From: Streptomyces marinisediminis
GTDB lineage: Bacteria > Actinomycetota > Actinomycetes > Streptomycetales > Streptomycetaceae
Length of the DNA stretch: 64,000 nucleotides
Direction of reading: 5' to 3'
Assembly (NCBI RefSeq): GCF_026262575.1
Contig: NZ_JAPKFL010000025.1
Span: forward strand, 19,782-83,781
Shown: one piece after another, positions 34,131 through 43,517 of the stretch
How the letters are laid out: each line of letters starts with the position of its first letter
Position numbering within the stretch: position 1 is the first letter of the stretch
Notes under the pieces: model-generated
What the model was told of the DNA's origin: nothing
Database searches by the model: none
The model's input: the letters and a program-made list of their open reading frames with translations, nothing else
Translations under genes and position numbers: made by a program

Positions 34131-35957
34131 ATGGATGCCATCTCCACCGGCCTCGGCGTGCTGCTCGCCGTGGTCCTGCTCATGGGCCTCGGCCTGCTCC
34201 TGCTCGTCGGCCGGCTGTTCCGCAAGGTGCCGCAGGGCAAGGCGCTCATCGTCTCCAAGATGCGCAAGGTCGACGTCACCTTCACCGGCACGGTGGTGCT
34301 GCCGGTGCTGCACAAGGCCGAGGTGATGGACATCTCGGTGAAGACGATCGAGATCGGCCGCACCGGCAACGAGGGACTGATCTGCAAGGACAACATCCGC
34401 GCCGACATCCGGGTGTCGTTCTTCGTGCGGGTCAACAAGACCCGCGAGGACGTCATCAAGGTCGCCCAGTCCATCGGCACCGAGCGGGCCAGCGACCGCG
34501 CCACCCTCCAGGCCCTGTTCATCGCCAAGTTCTCCGAGGCGCTCAAGACCGTCGGCAAGCAGTTGGACTTCGCCGACCTCTACACCATGCGCGACGAGTT
34601 CCGCGACCGCGTCATCGCCCTCATCGGCACCGACCTCTACGGTTACAGCCTGGAGGACGCGGCCATCGACCACCTGGAGCAGACCCCGCTGTCCGCGCTG
34701 GACAGCGACAACATCCTCGACGCCCAGGGCATCCGCCGCATCACCGAGCTGACCACCACCGAGAACGTGCGCACCAACGAGTTCAAGCGCACCGAGGAGA
34801 AGGAGATCACCCGGCAGAACGTCGACGCCCGCGAGGCCGTGCTGGAGCTCCAGCGCCGCCAGGCCGACGCCGAGATCCGCCAGCAGCGCGAGATCGACAC
34901 CGTCCGCGCCAGGGAGGAGGCGGAGACCGCCCGCGTGCAGGCCGAGGAGCGGCTGCGCGCGCACACCGCGCACCTGAAGACCGAGGAGGCGCTCGGCGTC
35001 CAGAACGAGAACCGCGAGCGCGAGGTCGCCGTCGCCAAGCTCAACCGCGAGCGGGTGGAGGCCATCGAGCGGGAGCGCATCGAGAAGGACCGGCTCCTGG
35101 AGGTCATCGCCCGCGACCGGGAGACCGAACTGCACCGCATCGCCGCCGAGAAGGAGGTCGAGGCCGAGCGCCGCGACATCGCCGACGTCGTCCGCGAGCG
35201 GATCGCGGTGGAGAAGACCGTCGCGCAGCAGGAGGAGGAGATCAAGAAGCTGCGCACGGTCGAGGAGGCCGAGCGCGAGCGGCAGGCGCTCATCATCGTC
35301 GCCGAGGCCCAGGCCCAGGAGCGGCTGGTGAAGGACATCAAGGCCGCCGAGGCCGCCGAGCAGGCCGCCCGGCACCGGGCCGCCGAGGAGGTCACCCTCG
35401 CCGAAGCCCGCCGCAAGGCCGCCGACCTGGACGCCGAGGCCGCGCAGCGCCGGGCCGAGGGCAAGCGCGCCGACGAGGCCGCCAGCGGACTGGCCGAGGC
35501 GGAGGCGCTGCGCGAGAAGCTGCGCGCCGAGGCCGAGGGCCTGACCGAGAAGGCGGCGGCCATGGCCGCGCTGGACGAGGCCGGACGCGAGCACGAGGAG
35601 TACCGCCTGCGCCTGGAGGCGGAGAAGGAGATCCGCCTCGCGGACATCACCGTCCACCGCCACATCGCCGAGGCCCAGGCCACCCTGGTCGGCGCCGGGC
35701 TGGAGAAGGCCAACATCGACATCGTCGGCGGCGACTCGGTCTTCTTCGACCGCCTGGTGGGCGCGATCTCCACGGGCAAGGGGGTGGACGCCTTCGTCGG
35801 CAGCAGCGAGGCCGTGCGCAGCATGGCGGCCAAGTGGCTCGACAAGGAGGACTCCACCTTCACCGACGACGCCACCGCGGCGCTGTCCGCCCTCGGCACG
35901 GGTGGCCTGCGCGACCTGGCGGCCACCAACCTGATGACCAAGCTGGCGAAGCAGTAA
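34131..35957 (+). CDS. Flotillin-family (SPFH/band 7) protein, YqiK-like
   Basis: 608 residues. The N-terminal membrane anchor (LGVLLAVVLLMGLGLLLLVG, residues 8-27) is followed by an SPFH domain (VPQGKALIVSKMRKVDVTFTGTVVLPVLHKAEVMDISVKTIEIGR ... up to about 200). A long Glu/Arg/Ala coiled coil fills about 225-500. The C-terminal part (IVGGDSVFFDRLVGAISTGKGVDAF) fits flotillin oligomerisation segments. Flotillins scaffold membrane microdomains. The ribosome site is the modest AAGGG at nine bases. It is flanked by an NfeD-like gene and a giant AAA ATPase, a set I believe is conserved. Confidence 0.92.
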   Translation: MDAISTGLGVLLAVVLLMGLGLLLLVGRLFRKVPQGKALIVSKMRKVDVTFTGTVVLPVLHKAEVMDISVKTIEIGRTGNEGLICKDNIRADIRVSFFVRVNKTREDVIKVAQSIGTERASDRATLQALFIAKFSEALKTVGKQLDFADLYTMRDEFRDRVIALIGTDLYGYSLEDAAIDHLEQTPLSALDSDNILDAQGIRRITELTTTENVRTNEFKRTEEKEITRQNVDAREAVLELQRRQADAEIRQQREIDTVRAREEAETARVQAEERLRAHTAHLKTEEALGVQNENREREVAVAKLNRERVEAIERERIEKDRLLEVIARDRETELHRIAAEKEVEAERRDIADVVRERIAVEKTVAQQEEEIKKLRTVEEAERERQALIIVAEAQAQERLVKDIKAAEAAEQAARHRAAEEVTLAEARRKAADLDAEAAQRRAEGKRADEAASGLAEAEALREKLRAEAEGLTEKAAAMAALDEAGREHEEYRLRLEAEKEIRLADITVHRHIAEAQATLVGAGLEKANIDIVGGDSVFFDRLVGAISTGKGVDAFVGSSEAVRSMAAKWLDKEDSTFTDDATAALSALGTGGLRDLAATNLMTKLAKQ

Positions 35958-36051
35958 CCGGCCCGCACCCTCCCGCCCCCCGGTGCCGCGGCGTCGCGGC
36001 ACCGGGGGCGGGGCCGGGCCCCGAGCACCGCACATCACCGAGGAGTCGCAC

Positions 36052-39000
36052 GTGACCACGGACGCAGCCACGCCCAGCGCCGACGCCCCCGCACTGGACG
36101 GCGCCACGTACGACGTCCTGCACACGCGCCTCACCGGCGCCGCCCACACCCTGGCCGCCCGGGCCCAGCGGCTCAACGACCGCCGTCTGGACGCCTTCGG
36201 CGGCACCGGGCTGCACCTGCTGGACAACGCCGCCCTGCGCACCGAGCGACCCGCCACCGCGCGCGCCCTCGTCCACGTCGCCGGGCACCTGCTCGCCGGG
36301 TACCAGGCCGCTCCGGCCGCCGGCGCCGGGCCCACGGCGCCGGACGATGTCTCCCGGGTCTCCCGGGTCTCCCGGGTCTTCCGGCTGCACCGGCCCGACA
36401 CCCGCCCCGCCGCGCCCGACGCCGTCCCCGGCCTCCTGGACGACCCGGCGTTCCAGCGCGACTTCGCCGAGCTGCACCGCTACTACCGCCAGGCCCGGCT
36501 GCTCCAGCTCCGCCGCACCGGCACCCTGCTGCTGGCCGTCTTCCAGACCGGCGAGCGCGCGGACGACCTGCGGGTCCTGCGCTGGCGCCTGGACGCGCCC
36601 GACGACACCCCGCACTACCTCGACGACCAGGGCGAGCGCGACCACACCCCGCCGCCGCCCCACGACGTCACCTGGGTGCCCGCCACCCGGCAGGACCACG
36701 TGCGCGGCCGCCACCCGCACCTGTCCGTCGCGGACGGCACCCTGTTCGTCTCCACCGTCGGCGGCCGGCTCACCGTCAAGCTCACCGACGACACCGAGAC
36801 GCCCGAGGGCATCCACTCCGAGCCGGTGGCCGAGCCCCTGCAGTCCCTGGCCGACGCCGACGTGGCCCACGCCCGCGTGGGCCCGCTGGTGCTGCTGCGG
36901 GTGCGCCCCTACAAGGAGAGCACCGACCGCTACCTGGTCTTCAACGAGCGCACCGGCGAGATCGTCCGGCTGGACGGCATCGGGCTGTCCTGCCGCCGGC
37001 TCCCCGAGGACGAGGGCGTCATCTTCCCCGGCGGCTGCTACCTGGCCACCGCACCGGCCGGGGCCGCCGTGCGCACCTTCGACACCGACACCGGCGGGCT
37101 CGCCTTCGAGGCCGCCGTGCCCGCGCCGGGCGGCGAGGACGTGCTCTACGTCTTCCACGCCCGCGCCGAGGGCCGCACGCTGCTGCTGCCCTACAACCTG
37201 ATCCGCAAGGAGGTCGCCGCGCCGATCACCGCGCGCGGCCACGCCCTGCTGGACGACGGCACCCTGGCCGTGCTGCGCCCGCGCGACGGCGAGCCCGCCC
37301 GCCTCCACCCGGTGCAGCGCTGGCGCACGCCCTTCGCCTCCGAGGCGCACGACGCCGCCCGGCCGCCGGTGGAGGGGCCGCTCGGCCGCGTGGGGAACCA
37401 GGAACTGGTGCGCGCGGTCTCCGACGCCCTGTCCATCGCCCGGATGGCCGACGAGATGGCCCCGGGCAGCGCGGTGTTCACCGACATCGCCGCCGCCTGC
37501 GCCCGCCTGTCCGACAGCCACCCCTGGCTGGTCGAGGAGGGGCTGGAGGACCTGCACGAGCCCCTCGCCGAGCTGGGCGCGACCGCCGCGCGGGTCATCG
37601 AGGAGTTCGAGCGCGTGGAGGAGCTGCGCGCCCACGCCGCCGCCCGGGTCGCCCGCGCCGCCGAGGACGTCACGGCGCTGGTCCGCCGCGCCCGCGGCGA
37701 GGCCCCGCGGGACCCGGCCGACTGGGTGACGCTGCTGACCGACCTGCGCCGGGCCCAGGGCGCCGTGGCCCTCCTGCACGACCTGCGCCACGCCGACACC
37801 GCCCGCGTCACCGAGCTGGCCGCCGAGCTGACCGACACGCTGGAGGCCACCGGGCGCCGCGCGGTGGACTTCCTCGCCCGGCCGCACGCCTTCGACGCCA
37901 CCGCCGCCGCCCTCGCCGACCTCACCGAGCGGGCCGCCTCGATCGGCACCGCCGCCGAGGCCGCGCCGCTGGAGGAGCGCGTCGCCGAGGAGGGCGAGCG
38001 CCTCCAGACGGTCTCGGACGTGGCCGCGGGCCTGGAGATCCCGGACGTCACCGTCCGCACCGGGCTGCTGGAGCGCGTCGGTGAGGTCATGGCCGCCGTC
38101 AACCGGGCCCGTGCCGTGCTCGACGGGCGCCGCCGGGAACTGCGCGAACACGAGGGACGCGCCGAGTTCACCGCCGAGTTCGCCCTGCTCGGCCAGGCCG
38201 TCGCCGGCGCCCTGGCCGCCGCGGGCACCCCCGCGCAGTGCGACGGGCAACTGGCCGCGCTGCTGCTGCGCCTGGAGAACCTCGAAGCGCGCTTCGCCCT
38301 GTTCGACGACGCCCTGGCCCAGCTCGCCGAGCGGCGCGAGGAGATCTACGAGACGTTCTCCGCCCGCAAGCAGGCCCAGCTCGACGAGCGGGCCCGGCAC
38401 GCGGAGCGGCTGGCCGAGTCCGCCGCCCGCGTCCTGGACACCGTCGTCCGGCGGGCCGGCACCCTCGGCTCGCCCGAGGACGTCGGCGCCTTCTTCACCA
38501 CCGACCCGCTGGTCGCCCGGGTCCGCGCGAGCGCCGCGGAGCTGCGCGCGCTGGAGGACACCGTCCGCGCCGACACCCTGGAGGGCCGGCTCACGGCCGC
38601 CCGGCAGGAGGCCGCCCGCGCGCTGCGCGACCGCGCCGACCTCTACGACGGCGAGGGCACCGTCCGGCTCGGGCGGCACCGGTTCGCCGTCACCACCCAG
38701 CCCGTCGACCTCACCCTGGTGCCCCAGGACGGCGCGCTCGTCTACGCCGTCACCGGCACCGACTACCGGGCGCCCGTGCACGACGCCGAGTTCGCCCGCA
38801 CCCGTGTTTTCTGGGACCAGCCGCTGCCCTCGGAGTCCCCGGAGGTCTACCGCGCCGAGCACCTGGCCGCGCGGGTCCTCGCGGAGACCGCGCCGACCGC
38901 GCTGCGGCGGGCGGAGCGGACCGACGGCGGGCTGCTCGCGCTCGTCCGGGCCGCCGCCGAGTCGGCGTACGACGAGGGGTACGACCGCGGCGTGCACGAC

Positions 39001-41151
39001 CAGGACGCCGCCGCCGTCCTGGCCGCCGTCCTCCGCCTCCGCGCGGACGCCGGTCTGCTGCGCTTCCCGCCCGCCGCCCGCGCGGCCGCCCAACTCCTGT
39101 GGGCCCACGGCACGGACGGTCCGGCCCGTGCCGCCTGGACCGTGCGGGCCCAGTCCCTGGCCCGCGCCCGCGCGGCCTTCGGCACGACGGCCACGCTCGC
39201 CGAGCTGGCCACCGAACTCACCGACGCGGCGCGGAGGTTCGTCGCCGACACCGCGCTGCCGCTGTTCGTGGACGAGGCCACCGGCACCTACCTGGCCGAA
39301 GAACTGGCGCTGGGCGGGCCCCGGTTCGCCACCGGAGCCGGTGCCCGCGCGCTGCTCGACGGGTTCCGGCGGGCGCTGGGCGGGCCGCACTCCGCGGCGG
39401 CGAAGGAGTTCGCGGAGGACCTCCACGCCCTCGGCGACGACCTGGCCGCCCGCCACCAGCTCACCCACGCCTGGCTGCACGCCTACGTCACCGCGCGGCG
39501 GGAGCGCGCCGGGGAACCCGGCCCCGGCGGGACGGCCGAGCCGCCCCCGCCGGGCGGGGCCGCCGGGGCCGCCGGGACCGCCGGGACCTCTGCGTCACCT
39601 GGGACGGCCGGGGCGCCCGAGCCGGCCGGGAAGCCGGCGCCGCCGGGGCCGGTGGGGGCCTCCGGGGCGTCGGGGCCGTCCGCCTCGTCCGCCTCGTCCG
39701 CCTCGTCCGCGTCGGCCGAGCCGCCCGAGCCGCGGGATCTGCCCGAGGCCGTCGCCGTCGAGCTGTGCGGGGACGCGCTGGACCGGCGCGAGGTCGCGGC
39801 GCCGCTCACCGCCACCGTGCCCGGCCTGCTGGGCACCCACCCGCGGCTGCGCGGCGGCGCCCTTCCGCTGCGCCTGGACGAGTTCCTCGCCCGTACCGCC
39901 GGCTTCCGCACCCACCGCGTGCCCGCGCACCGCGCCTACACCCGGCGCCGCAACGCCCTGCTCGCCGCCGAGCGCGAGCGGCTCCGGCTGGACGACTTCC
40001 GCCCGCGGGTGATGTCCGCCTTCGTCCGCAACCGCCTCATCGACGAGGTGTACCTGCCCCTGGTCGGCGACAACCTGGCCAAGCAGCTCGGCACCGCGGG
40101 CGAGGAGCGCCGCACCGACAGCCAGGGCCTGCTGCTCCTGCTCTCCCCGCCCGGCTACGGCAAGACGACGCTGGTGGAGTACGTCGCCGCCCGGCTCGGT
40201 CTGGTCCTGGTCACCGTGAACGGTCCGGCGCTGGGCCACCACACCACCTCGCTGGACCCGGCCGCGGCGCCGGACGCCGCCGCCCGCCGCGAGGTGGAGA
40301 AGGTCAACTTCGCGCTGGAGATGGGCGGCAACGTCTGCCTGTACCTGGACGACATCCAGCACCTGTCGGCCGAGCTGCTGCAGAAGTTCATCCCGCTGTG
40401 CGACGCCCAGCGCCGCATCGAGGGCGTCTCGACGGCCGACGGCCGCCCGCGCAGCCACGACCTGCGCGGCAAGCGGTTCGCCGTCGTCATGTCCGGCAAC
40501 CCCTTCACCGAGTCCGGCGCCCGCTTCACGGTGCCCGACATGCTGGCCAACCGCGCCGACGTGTGGAACCTGGGCGACGTGCTCAGCGGCCGCGAGGACC
40601 TCTTCGCGCTCAGCCACGTGGAGAACGCGCTCACCTCCCACCCGGTGCTCGCCCCGCTCGCCGCGCGCGACCGCGGCGACGTGGAGTTGCTGGTGCGCCT
40701 CGCCGCCGGGGACGCCATCGCCACCCCGGACCGGCTGGCCCACCCCTACCCGCCCACCGAGGTCGAGCAGATCACCGCCGTCCTGCGCAGGCTGCTGCAC
40801 GTGCGGCGCACGGTGCTGGCCGTCAACGCCGCCTACATCGCCTCCGCCGGGCAGGACGACGCCACCCGCACGGAGCCGCCGTTCCGCCTCCAGGGCTCTT
40901 ACCGCAACACCAACCAGCTCGTCGAGCGCATCGTGCCGGTGATGAACGACGCCGAACTCGAAGCCCTGCTCGACGACCACTACCAGGCCGAGGCGCAGAC
41001 GCTCACCACGGGCGCCGAGGCGAACCTGCTCAAGCTCGCCGAGCTGCGCGGCCGGCTGACGCCGGGGCAGGAGCGCCGCTGGGCCGAGCTCAAGGCCCGC
41101 TACGGCGGCCGCGCGGCGGGCGGCGGGGCCGGGGCGGGCGCCGGCGGGTGA
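36052..41151 (+). CDS. Giant AAA ATPase of the flotillin-linked 'DNA repair ATPase' (DUF3686-like) type
   Basis: 1699 residues from the GTG at 36052, eight bases after GAGGAG, 94 bp behind the flotillin. The first ~480 residues are beta-rich (YLVFNERTGEIVRLDGIGLSCRRL). Residues about 480-900 are coiled coil. A Gly/Pro/Ala/Ser linker at about 1155-1230 contains 9-bp slippage repeats. The C-terminal AAA module has Walker A SPPGYGKTTL (about 1365-1374), Walker B CLYLDDIQHL (about 1428-1437) and a sensor region VVMSGNPFTESG. 'DNA repair ATPase' is a database-style name without proof; the link to flotillin suggests membrane-related remodelling. A 9-bp tandem repeat (tctcccggg x3) at 36350-36376 codes SRV repeats. 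Confidence 0.83.
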   Translation: MTTDAATPSADAPALDGATYDVLHTRLTGAAHTLAARAQRLNDRRLDAFGGTGLHLLDNAALRTERPATARALVHVAGHLLAGYQAAPAAGAGPTAPDDVSRVSRVSRVFRLHRPDTRPAAPDAVPGLLDDPAFQRDFAELHRYYRQARLLQLRRTGTLLLAVFQTGERADDLRVLRWRLDAPDDTPHYLDDQGERDHTPPPPHDVTWVPATRQDHVRGRHPHLSVADGTLFVSTVGGRLTVKLTDDTETPEGIHSEPVAEPLQSLADADVAHARVGPLVLLRVRPYKESTDRYLVFNERTGEIVRLDGIGLSCRRLPEDEGVIFPGGCYLATAPAGAAVRTFDTDTGGLAFEAAVPAPGGEDVLYVFHARAEGRTLLLPYNLIRKEVAAPITARGHALLDDGTLAVLRPRDGEPARLHPVQRWRTPFASEAHDAARPPVEGPLGRVGNQELVRAVSDALSIARMADEMAPGSAVFTDIAAACARLSDSHPWLVEEGLEDLHEPLAELGATAARVIEEFERVEELRAHAAARVARAAEDVTALVRRARGEAPRDPADWVTLLTDLRRAQGAVALLHDLRHADTARVTELAAELTDTLEATGRRAVDFLARPHAFDATAAALADLTERAASIGTAAEAAPLEERVAEEGERLQTVSDVAAGLEIPDVTVRTGLLERVGEVMAAVNRARAVLDGRRRELREHEGRAEFTAEFALLGQAVAGALAAAGTPAQCDGQLAALLLRLENLEARFALFDDALAQLAERREEIYETFSARKQAQLDERARHAERLAESAARVLDTVVRRAGTLGSPEDVGAFFTTDPLVARVRASAAELRALEDTVRADTLEGRLTAARQEAARALRDRADLYDGEGTVRLGRHRFAVTTQPVDLTLVPQDGALVYAVTGTDYRAPVHDAEFARTRVFWDQPLPSESPEVYRAEHLAARVLAETAPTALRRAERTDGGLLALVRAAAESAYDEGYDRGVHDQDAAAVLAAVLRLRADAGLLRFPPAARAAAQLLWAHGTDGPARAAWTVRAQSLARARAAFGTTATLAELATELTDAARRFVADTALPLFVDEATGTYLAEELALGGPRFATGAGARALLDGFRRALGGPHSAAAKEFAEDLHALGDDLAARHQLTHAWLHAYVTARRERAGEPGPGGTAEPPPPGGAAGAAGTAGTSASPGTAGAPEPAGKPAPPGPVGASGASGPSASSASSASSASAEPPEPRDLPEAVAVELCGDALDRREVAAPLTATVPGLLGTHPRLRGGALPLRLDEFLARTAGFRTHRVPAHRAYTRRRNALLAAERERLRLDDFRPRVMSAFVRNRLIDEVYLPLVGDNLAKQLGTAGEERRTDSQGLLLLLSPPGYGKTTLVEYVAARLGLVLVTVNGPALGHHTTSLDPAAAPDAAARREVEKVNFALEMGGNVCLYLDDIQHLSAELLQKFIPLCDAQRRIEGVSTADGRPRSHDLRGKRFAVVMSGNPFTESGARFTVPDMLANRADVWNLGDVLSGREDLFALSHVENALTSHPVLAPLAARDRGDVELLVRLAAGDAIATPDRLAHPYPPTEVEQITAVLRRLLHVRRTVLAVNAAYIASAGQDDATRTEPPFRLQGSYRNTNQLVERIVPVMNDAELEALLDDHYQAEAQTLTTGAEANLLKLAELRGRLTPGQERRWAELKARYGGRAAGGGAGAGAGG

Positions 41152-41306
41152 ACCGGCCCACCCGGCACGCGGCGCCGACCGGGCCGGACGGGCCGCCCGG
41201 GGCGGGCGGCACCCCGCTCGCGTGCGGCGGCGGGCCGGTGCGCGCGGTGCGCGGGGGCGGTCCGGTGCGCCGGGAAGGGGGAGCGGGGCGCGTCCCCGGC
41301 GGGTGC

Positions 41307-41990
41307 TCAGCGCAGCCGCGCCGCCACCTCGGTGCGCAGCCGGGGGAGCAGGTCGTGCAGCACGCCGGGGCAGAGGGTGTCGCCGAAGTCCTTGTGCCCG
41401 TAGATCTGCTGCGGCGCGACGCCGTACTGGTGGCAGACGTAGGCGCACAGCACCACCAGCACCTCCCACTGCGCCCGCGGGGGCCACGCCCCCGCGTGGT
41501 ACGCGCCCTCGTTGGCGATGCCGACGGCCCGCTCGTTCTGGCCGCGCGTGTGGCTGCCCAGCACGAGGCCGTTCCCCCGGCGCAGGGTCTCCAGGCTGCG
41601 GTGGCGCCCCTCGGTGATCCAGCCGCCCCGGCTGTTGAGGAAGTGGTAGCCGGTGTCCAGCCACCCGTTGTCGTCCATGTGCAGGTCCTGCACCCAGTGC
41701 GCGTGCCGGTGCGCCTGGGCGCGGGAGGTGTCGGGGCTGTTGGCGCTCACGGTGTGGTGCACGACGATGCGGTCCGGGCGCCGGTCCAGGACGCTGACCG
41801 GTCGGCGCGGCGGGCGGGCCCGCCACACGCCGGTGCCGTCGATGTCCGGCTCGACGGGCCCGGCCGCGCGCGCCGCTCGCGCGGTGGCCGCGGTGGCCGC
41901 GGTGGCCCGGTACGGTGCCGTGGCGGCGACGGCGAGACCGCCCGCCCCGGCCAGGAGCAGGCCGCGCCTGCTCGGCTTCGCGCTCCCCAT
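41307..41990 (-). CDS. Secreted PGRP-type N-acetylmuramoyl-L-alanine amidase
   Basis: 227 residues, ATG at 41990 with AAGGAG eight bases upstream. The N-terminus SRRGLLLAGAGGLAVAAT is a twin-arginine-like signal. The mature part is an amidase-2/PGRP domain: IVVHHTVSANSPDTSRAQAHRHAHWVQDLH, GYHFLNSRGGWITEGR, NERAVGIANEG, and YGHKDFGDTLCPG. Zn ligands are expected to be the His of VHHT, the later His of GHKD and the Cys of LCPG. It cleaves the amide between MurNAc and L-Ala in peptidoglycan. It lies 113 bp downstream of the GH25 lysozyme gene and is probably co-transcribed. Confidence 0.92.
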   Translation of the reverse strand: MGSAKPSRRGLLLAGAGGLAVAATAPYRATAATAATARAARAAGPVEPDIDGTGVWRARPPRRPVSVLDRRPDRIVVHHTVSANSPDTSRAQAHRHAHWVQDLHMDDNGWLDTGYHFLNSRGGWITEGRHRSLETLRRGNGLVLGSHTRGQNERAVGIANEGAYHAGAWPPRAQWEVLVVLCAYVCHQYGVAPQQIYGHKDFGDTLCPGVLHDLLPRLRTEVAARLR

Positions 41991-42103
41991 GGTCGACTCC
42001 TTCGGTGTGCCGGGGTGTGCCGGGGTGTGCCGGGTGCGGCCCGGTCGCGGGGCACCGGACGCCGCACCCGGCGCGAACGCCGTTCGCCGACGTGCCGCGC
42101 GGA

Positions 42104-42994
42104 CTACGCCGTGTTGTTGGCCAGCGCGAGCAGTCGCGACATCGACCCGTTGAACTTGTTCCGGTCCACGTCGCCCGCGATGCCGGCGACCCGGCCGCTC
42201 GCGGTGTACTGCCAGAACGTCCACGTCGGGAAGCCGCTGGGGATGCGGGGCGCGGCGACGTGCCAGTGGGCGACCCACAGCGGTGCCTTGTCGCGCATGC
42301 CCGTCCAGTTGCCGGTGCAGGTGTTCCACCAGCTCGCGGTCGTGTAGATGACCATGTCGCGGCCCGTGCGGGCCTTGTAGGCGGTGTAGAAGTCGTGGAC
42401 CCAGGTGCGCATCTGGGTGGTGGACAGGCCGTAGCACATGGCCCCGGAGGGGTTGTGCTCGATGTCCAGCACGCCGGGCAGCGTCTGGTTGTCCCGCGAC
42501 CAGGCGCCGCCGTTGCTGGCGAAGAAGTGCGCCTGCGCCGCGCCGCCGGAGTAGTTGGGCCGGGCGAAGTGGTAGGCGCCGCGCACCAGCCCCGCGCGGT
42601 GGGCGGCCGGGTAGTTGGTGTCGAAGCGCGGGTCGGTGAAGCTGGTGCCCTCGGTGGCCTTGATGTAGGCGAAGTCGATTCCGGCGCTCTTCACCGCGCT
42701 CCAGTTGATCGCCCCCTGCCAGTGGGAGACGTCGATGCCCTGGACGCCGCTGGTGTCCAGGGGGCCGACCAGCCCGTCCTCCCTGGTGCCGACGGGCTGC
42801 TCGACGCGGGTTCCCGAGCCCATCCAGGCCTCGCCGGGCCGCACCGGTTCGCCCGGGCGCGGTGGTGCGCCGGCCGATGCGGCGGCGGCCGGGGCTGCCG
42901 TGGTGAGCAGGAGGGCGACGACGGAGCCGAGGACGCCGCTCAGGACGGCGGCTCTGCGGCGGAGACGACGGGCGGGCGGTCTGTACGCGGGCAT
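42104..42994 (-). CDS. Secreted GH25 lysozyme (N,O-diacetylmuramidase-like)
   Basis: 296 residues, ATG at 42994 after GGAGG. Sec signal peptide: MPAYRPPARRLRRR, hydrophobic core, AAPAAAASA cleavage site. The catalytic domain is glycoside hydrolase family 25: GIDVSHWQGAINWSAVKSAGIDFAYIKATEG, YHFARPNYSGGAAQAHFF, and VLDIEHN, whose Asp/Glu with the first Asp form the active site. FPTWTFWQYTASGRVAGIAGDVDRNKFNG closes the barrel. It resembles Streptomyces cellosyl and mutanolysin. A DasR-like operator lies about 135 bp upstream, suggesting N-acetylglucosamine control. Confidence 0.94.
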   Translation of the reverse strand: MPAYRPPARRLRRRAAVLSGVLGSVVALLLTTAAPAAAASAGAPPRPGEPVRPGEAWMGSGTRVEQPVGTREDGLVGPLDTSGVQGIDVSHWQGAINWSAVKSAGIDFAYIKATEGTSFTDPRFDTNYPAAHRAGLVRGAYHFARPNYSGGAAQAHFFASNGGAWSRDNQTLPGVLDIEHNPSGAMCYGLSTTQMRTWVHDFYTAYKARTGRDMVIYTTASWWNTCTGNWTGMRDKAPLWVAHWHVAAPRIPSGFPTWTFWQYTASGRVAGIAGDVDRNKFNGSMSRLLALANNTA

Positions 42995-43127
42995 GGCTTC
43001 CTCCGGGACACGGGTGTGGGGTGGACCGGTCTTCGCGCGGAGAACGTCTCACGCGTGCCTTACGGCATGGACACGTCATGAGTAACGCACGCGGTACGGA
43101 AGGCGTAAAGGGTCTACGCGCGTGGCC

Positions 43128-43143
43128 TGCGGTCTAGACCACT
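43128..43143. promoter_or_regulatory. DasR-responsive element (dre)-like site
   Basis: The core GGTCTAGACC (43131-43140) is perfectly palindromic, and the 16-mer matches the dre consensus AGTGGTCTAGACCACT at 14 of 16 positions. It lies in the gap between the GH25 lysozyme (minus, start 42994) and mgtE (plus). DasR is the GntR-type N-acetylglucosamine regulator of Streptomyces. Confidence 0.6.
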
Positions 43144-43331
43144 GGCCGCGGGCGTGAGCTGTGGCGACGCCTCACCACCCCGGAAACTTTCGCCCCTGAA
43201 GCCGACCCGTCCGCGGCCCCGCGCCGTGTCTGCCGGGCGCCGGCTCGCGGGCTGGCGCGGGGTGCCCGGCCGGCGCGGGACGTGACGCTGTCCGCGCGCG
43301 GGCGCCGAGCCGGGGCGTGCGGGCACCGTTG

Positions 43332-43337
43332 TATTCT
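43332..43337 (+). promoter_or_regulatory. Candidate -10 element of the mgtE transcript
   Basis: TATTCT stands out in GC-rich surroundings, about 40 bp before the upstream ORF. A start near 43344 would give a leader of about 175 nt before mgtE. The stretch 42995-43331 holds the lysozyme promoter side, the dre-like site and no gene. Confidence 0.35.
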
Positions 43338-43376
43338 GCTGGGGCGTGCGGAACCCGGGTGGAGGAGGTGGACGCC

Positions 43377-43508
43377 GTGGCCATGCGGAAGTGCGGCGAA
43401 CCTCCCAGTCGGTCACCGCGCGGCGTCGTCCCCCCGCCCGGTGAACGGTGCGACAGTGGCGGTGCCCGCGGTAAGCCCCGGTGCCCGAAGACCACGCCGC
43501 CGTGCTGA
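43377..43508 (+). CDS. Proline- and cysteine-rich leader peptide upstream of mgtE (uORF)
   Basis: 43 codons from the GTG at 43377, eight bases after a strong GGAGGAGG (43361-43368); an ATG two codons later is alternative. The peptide has 10 Pro and 4 Cys, including PPP, two PP pairs and a terminal PPC. The stop TGA overlaps the GAGGAC that serves mgtE, whose ATG is nine bases on. In enterobacteria the proline-rich leaders mgtL and mgtP couple slow translation of Pro codons at low Mg2+ to Mg2+ transporter expression. The layout suggests a similar attenuation or coupling device here. This role is inference. Confidence 0.55.
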   Translation: MAMRKCGEPPSRSPRGVVPPPGERCDSGGARGKPRCPKTTPPC

Positions 43509-43517
43509 GGACGACCC

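Noticed and set aside
35860..39480. A 1206-codon minus-strand frame opposite the giant ATPase
   Set aside because: Codon composition and low-complexity sequence show a shadow of the real plus-strand gene, which has AAA motifs and operon context.
43420..43510. Riboswitch (M-box or cobalamin) in the mgtE leader
   Set aside because: I could not place the conserved M-box elements. A stretch like the cobalamin core (CCGCCACTGT) is present only on the opposite strand and without its partner segments.
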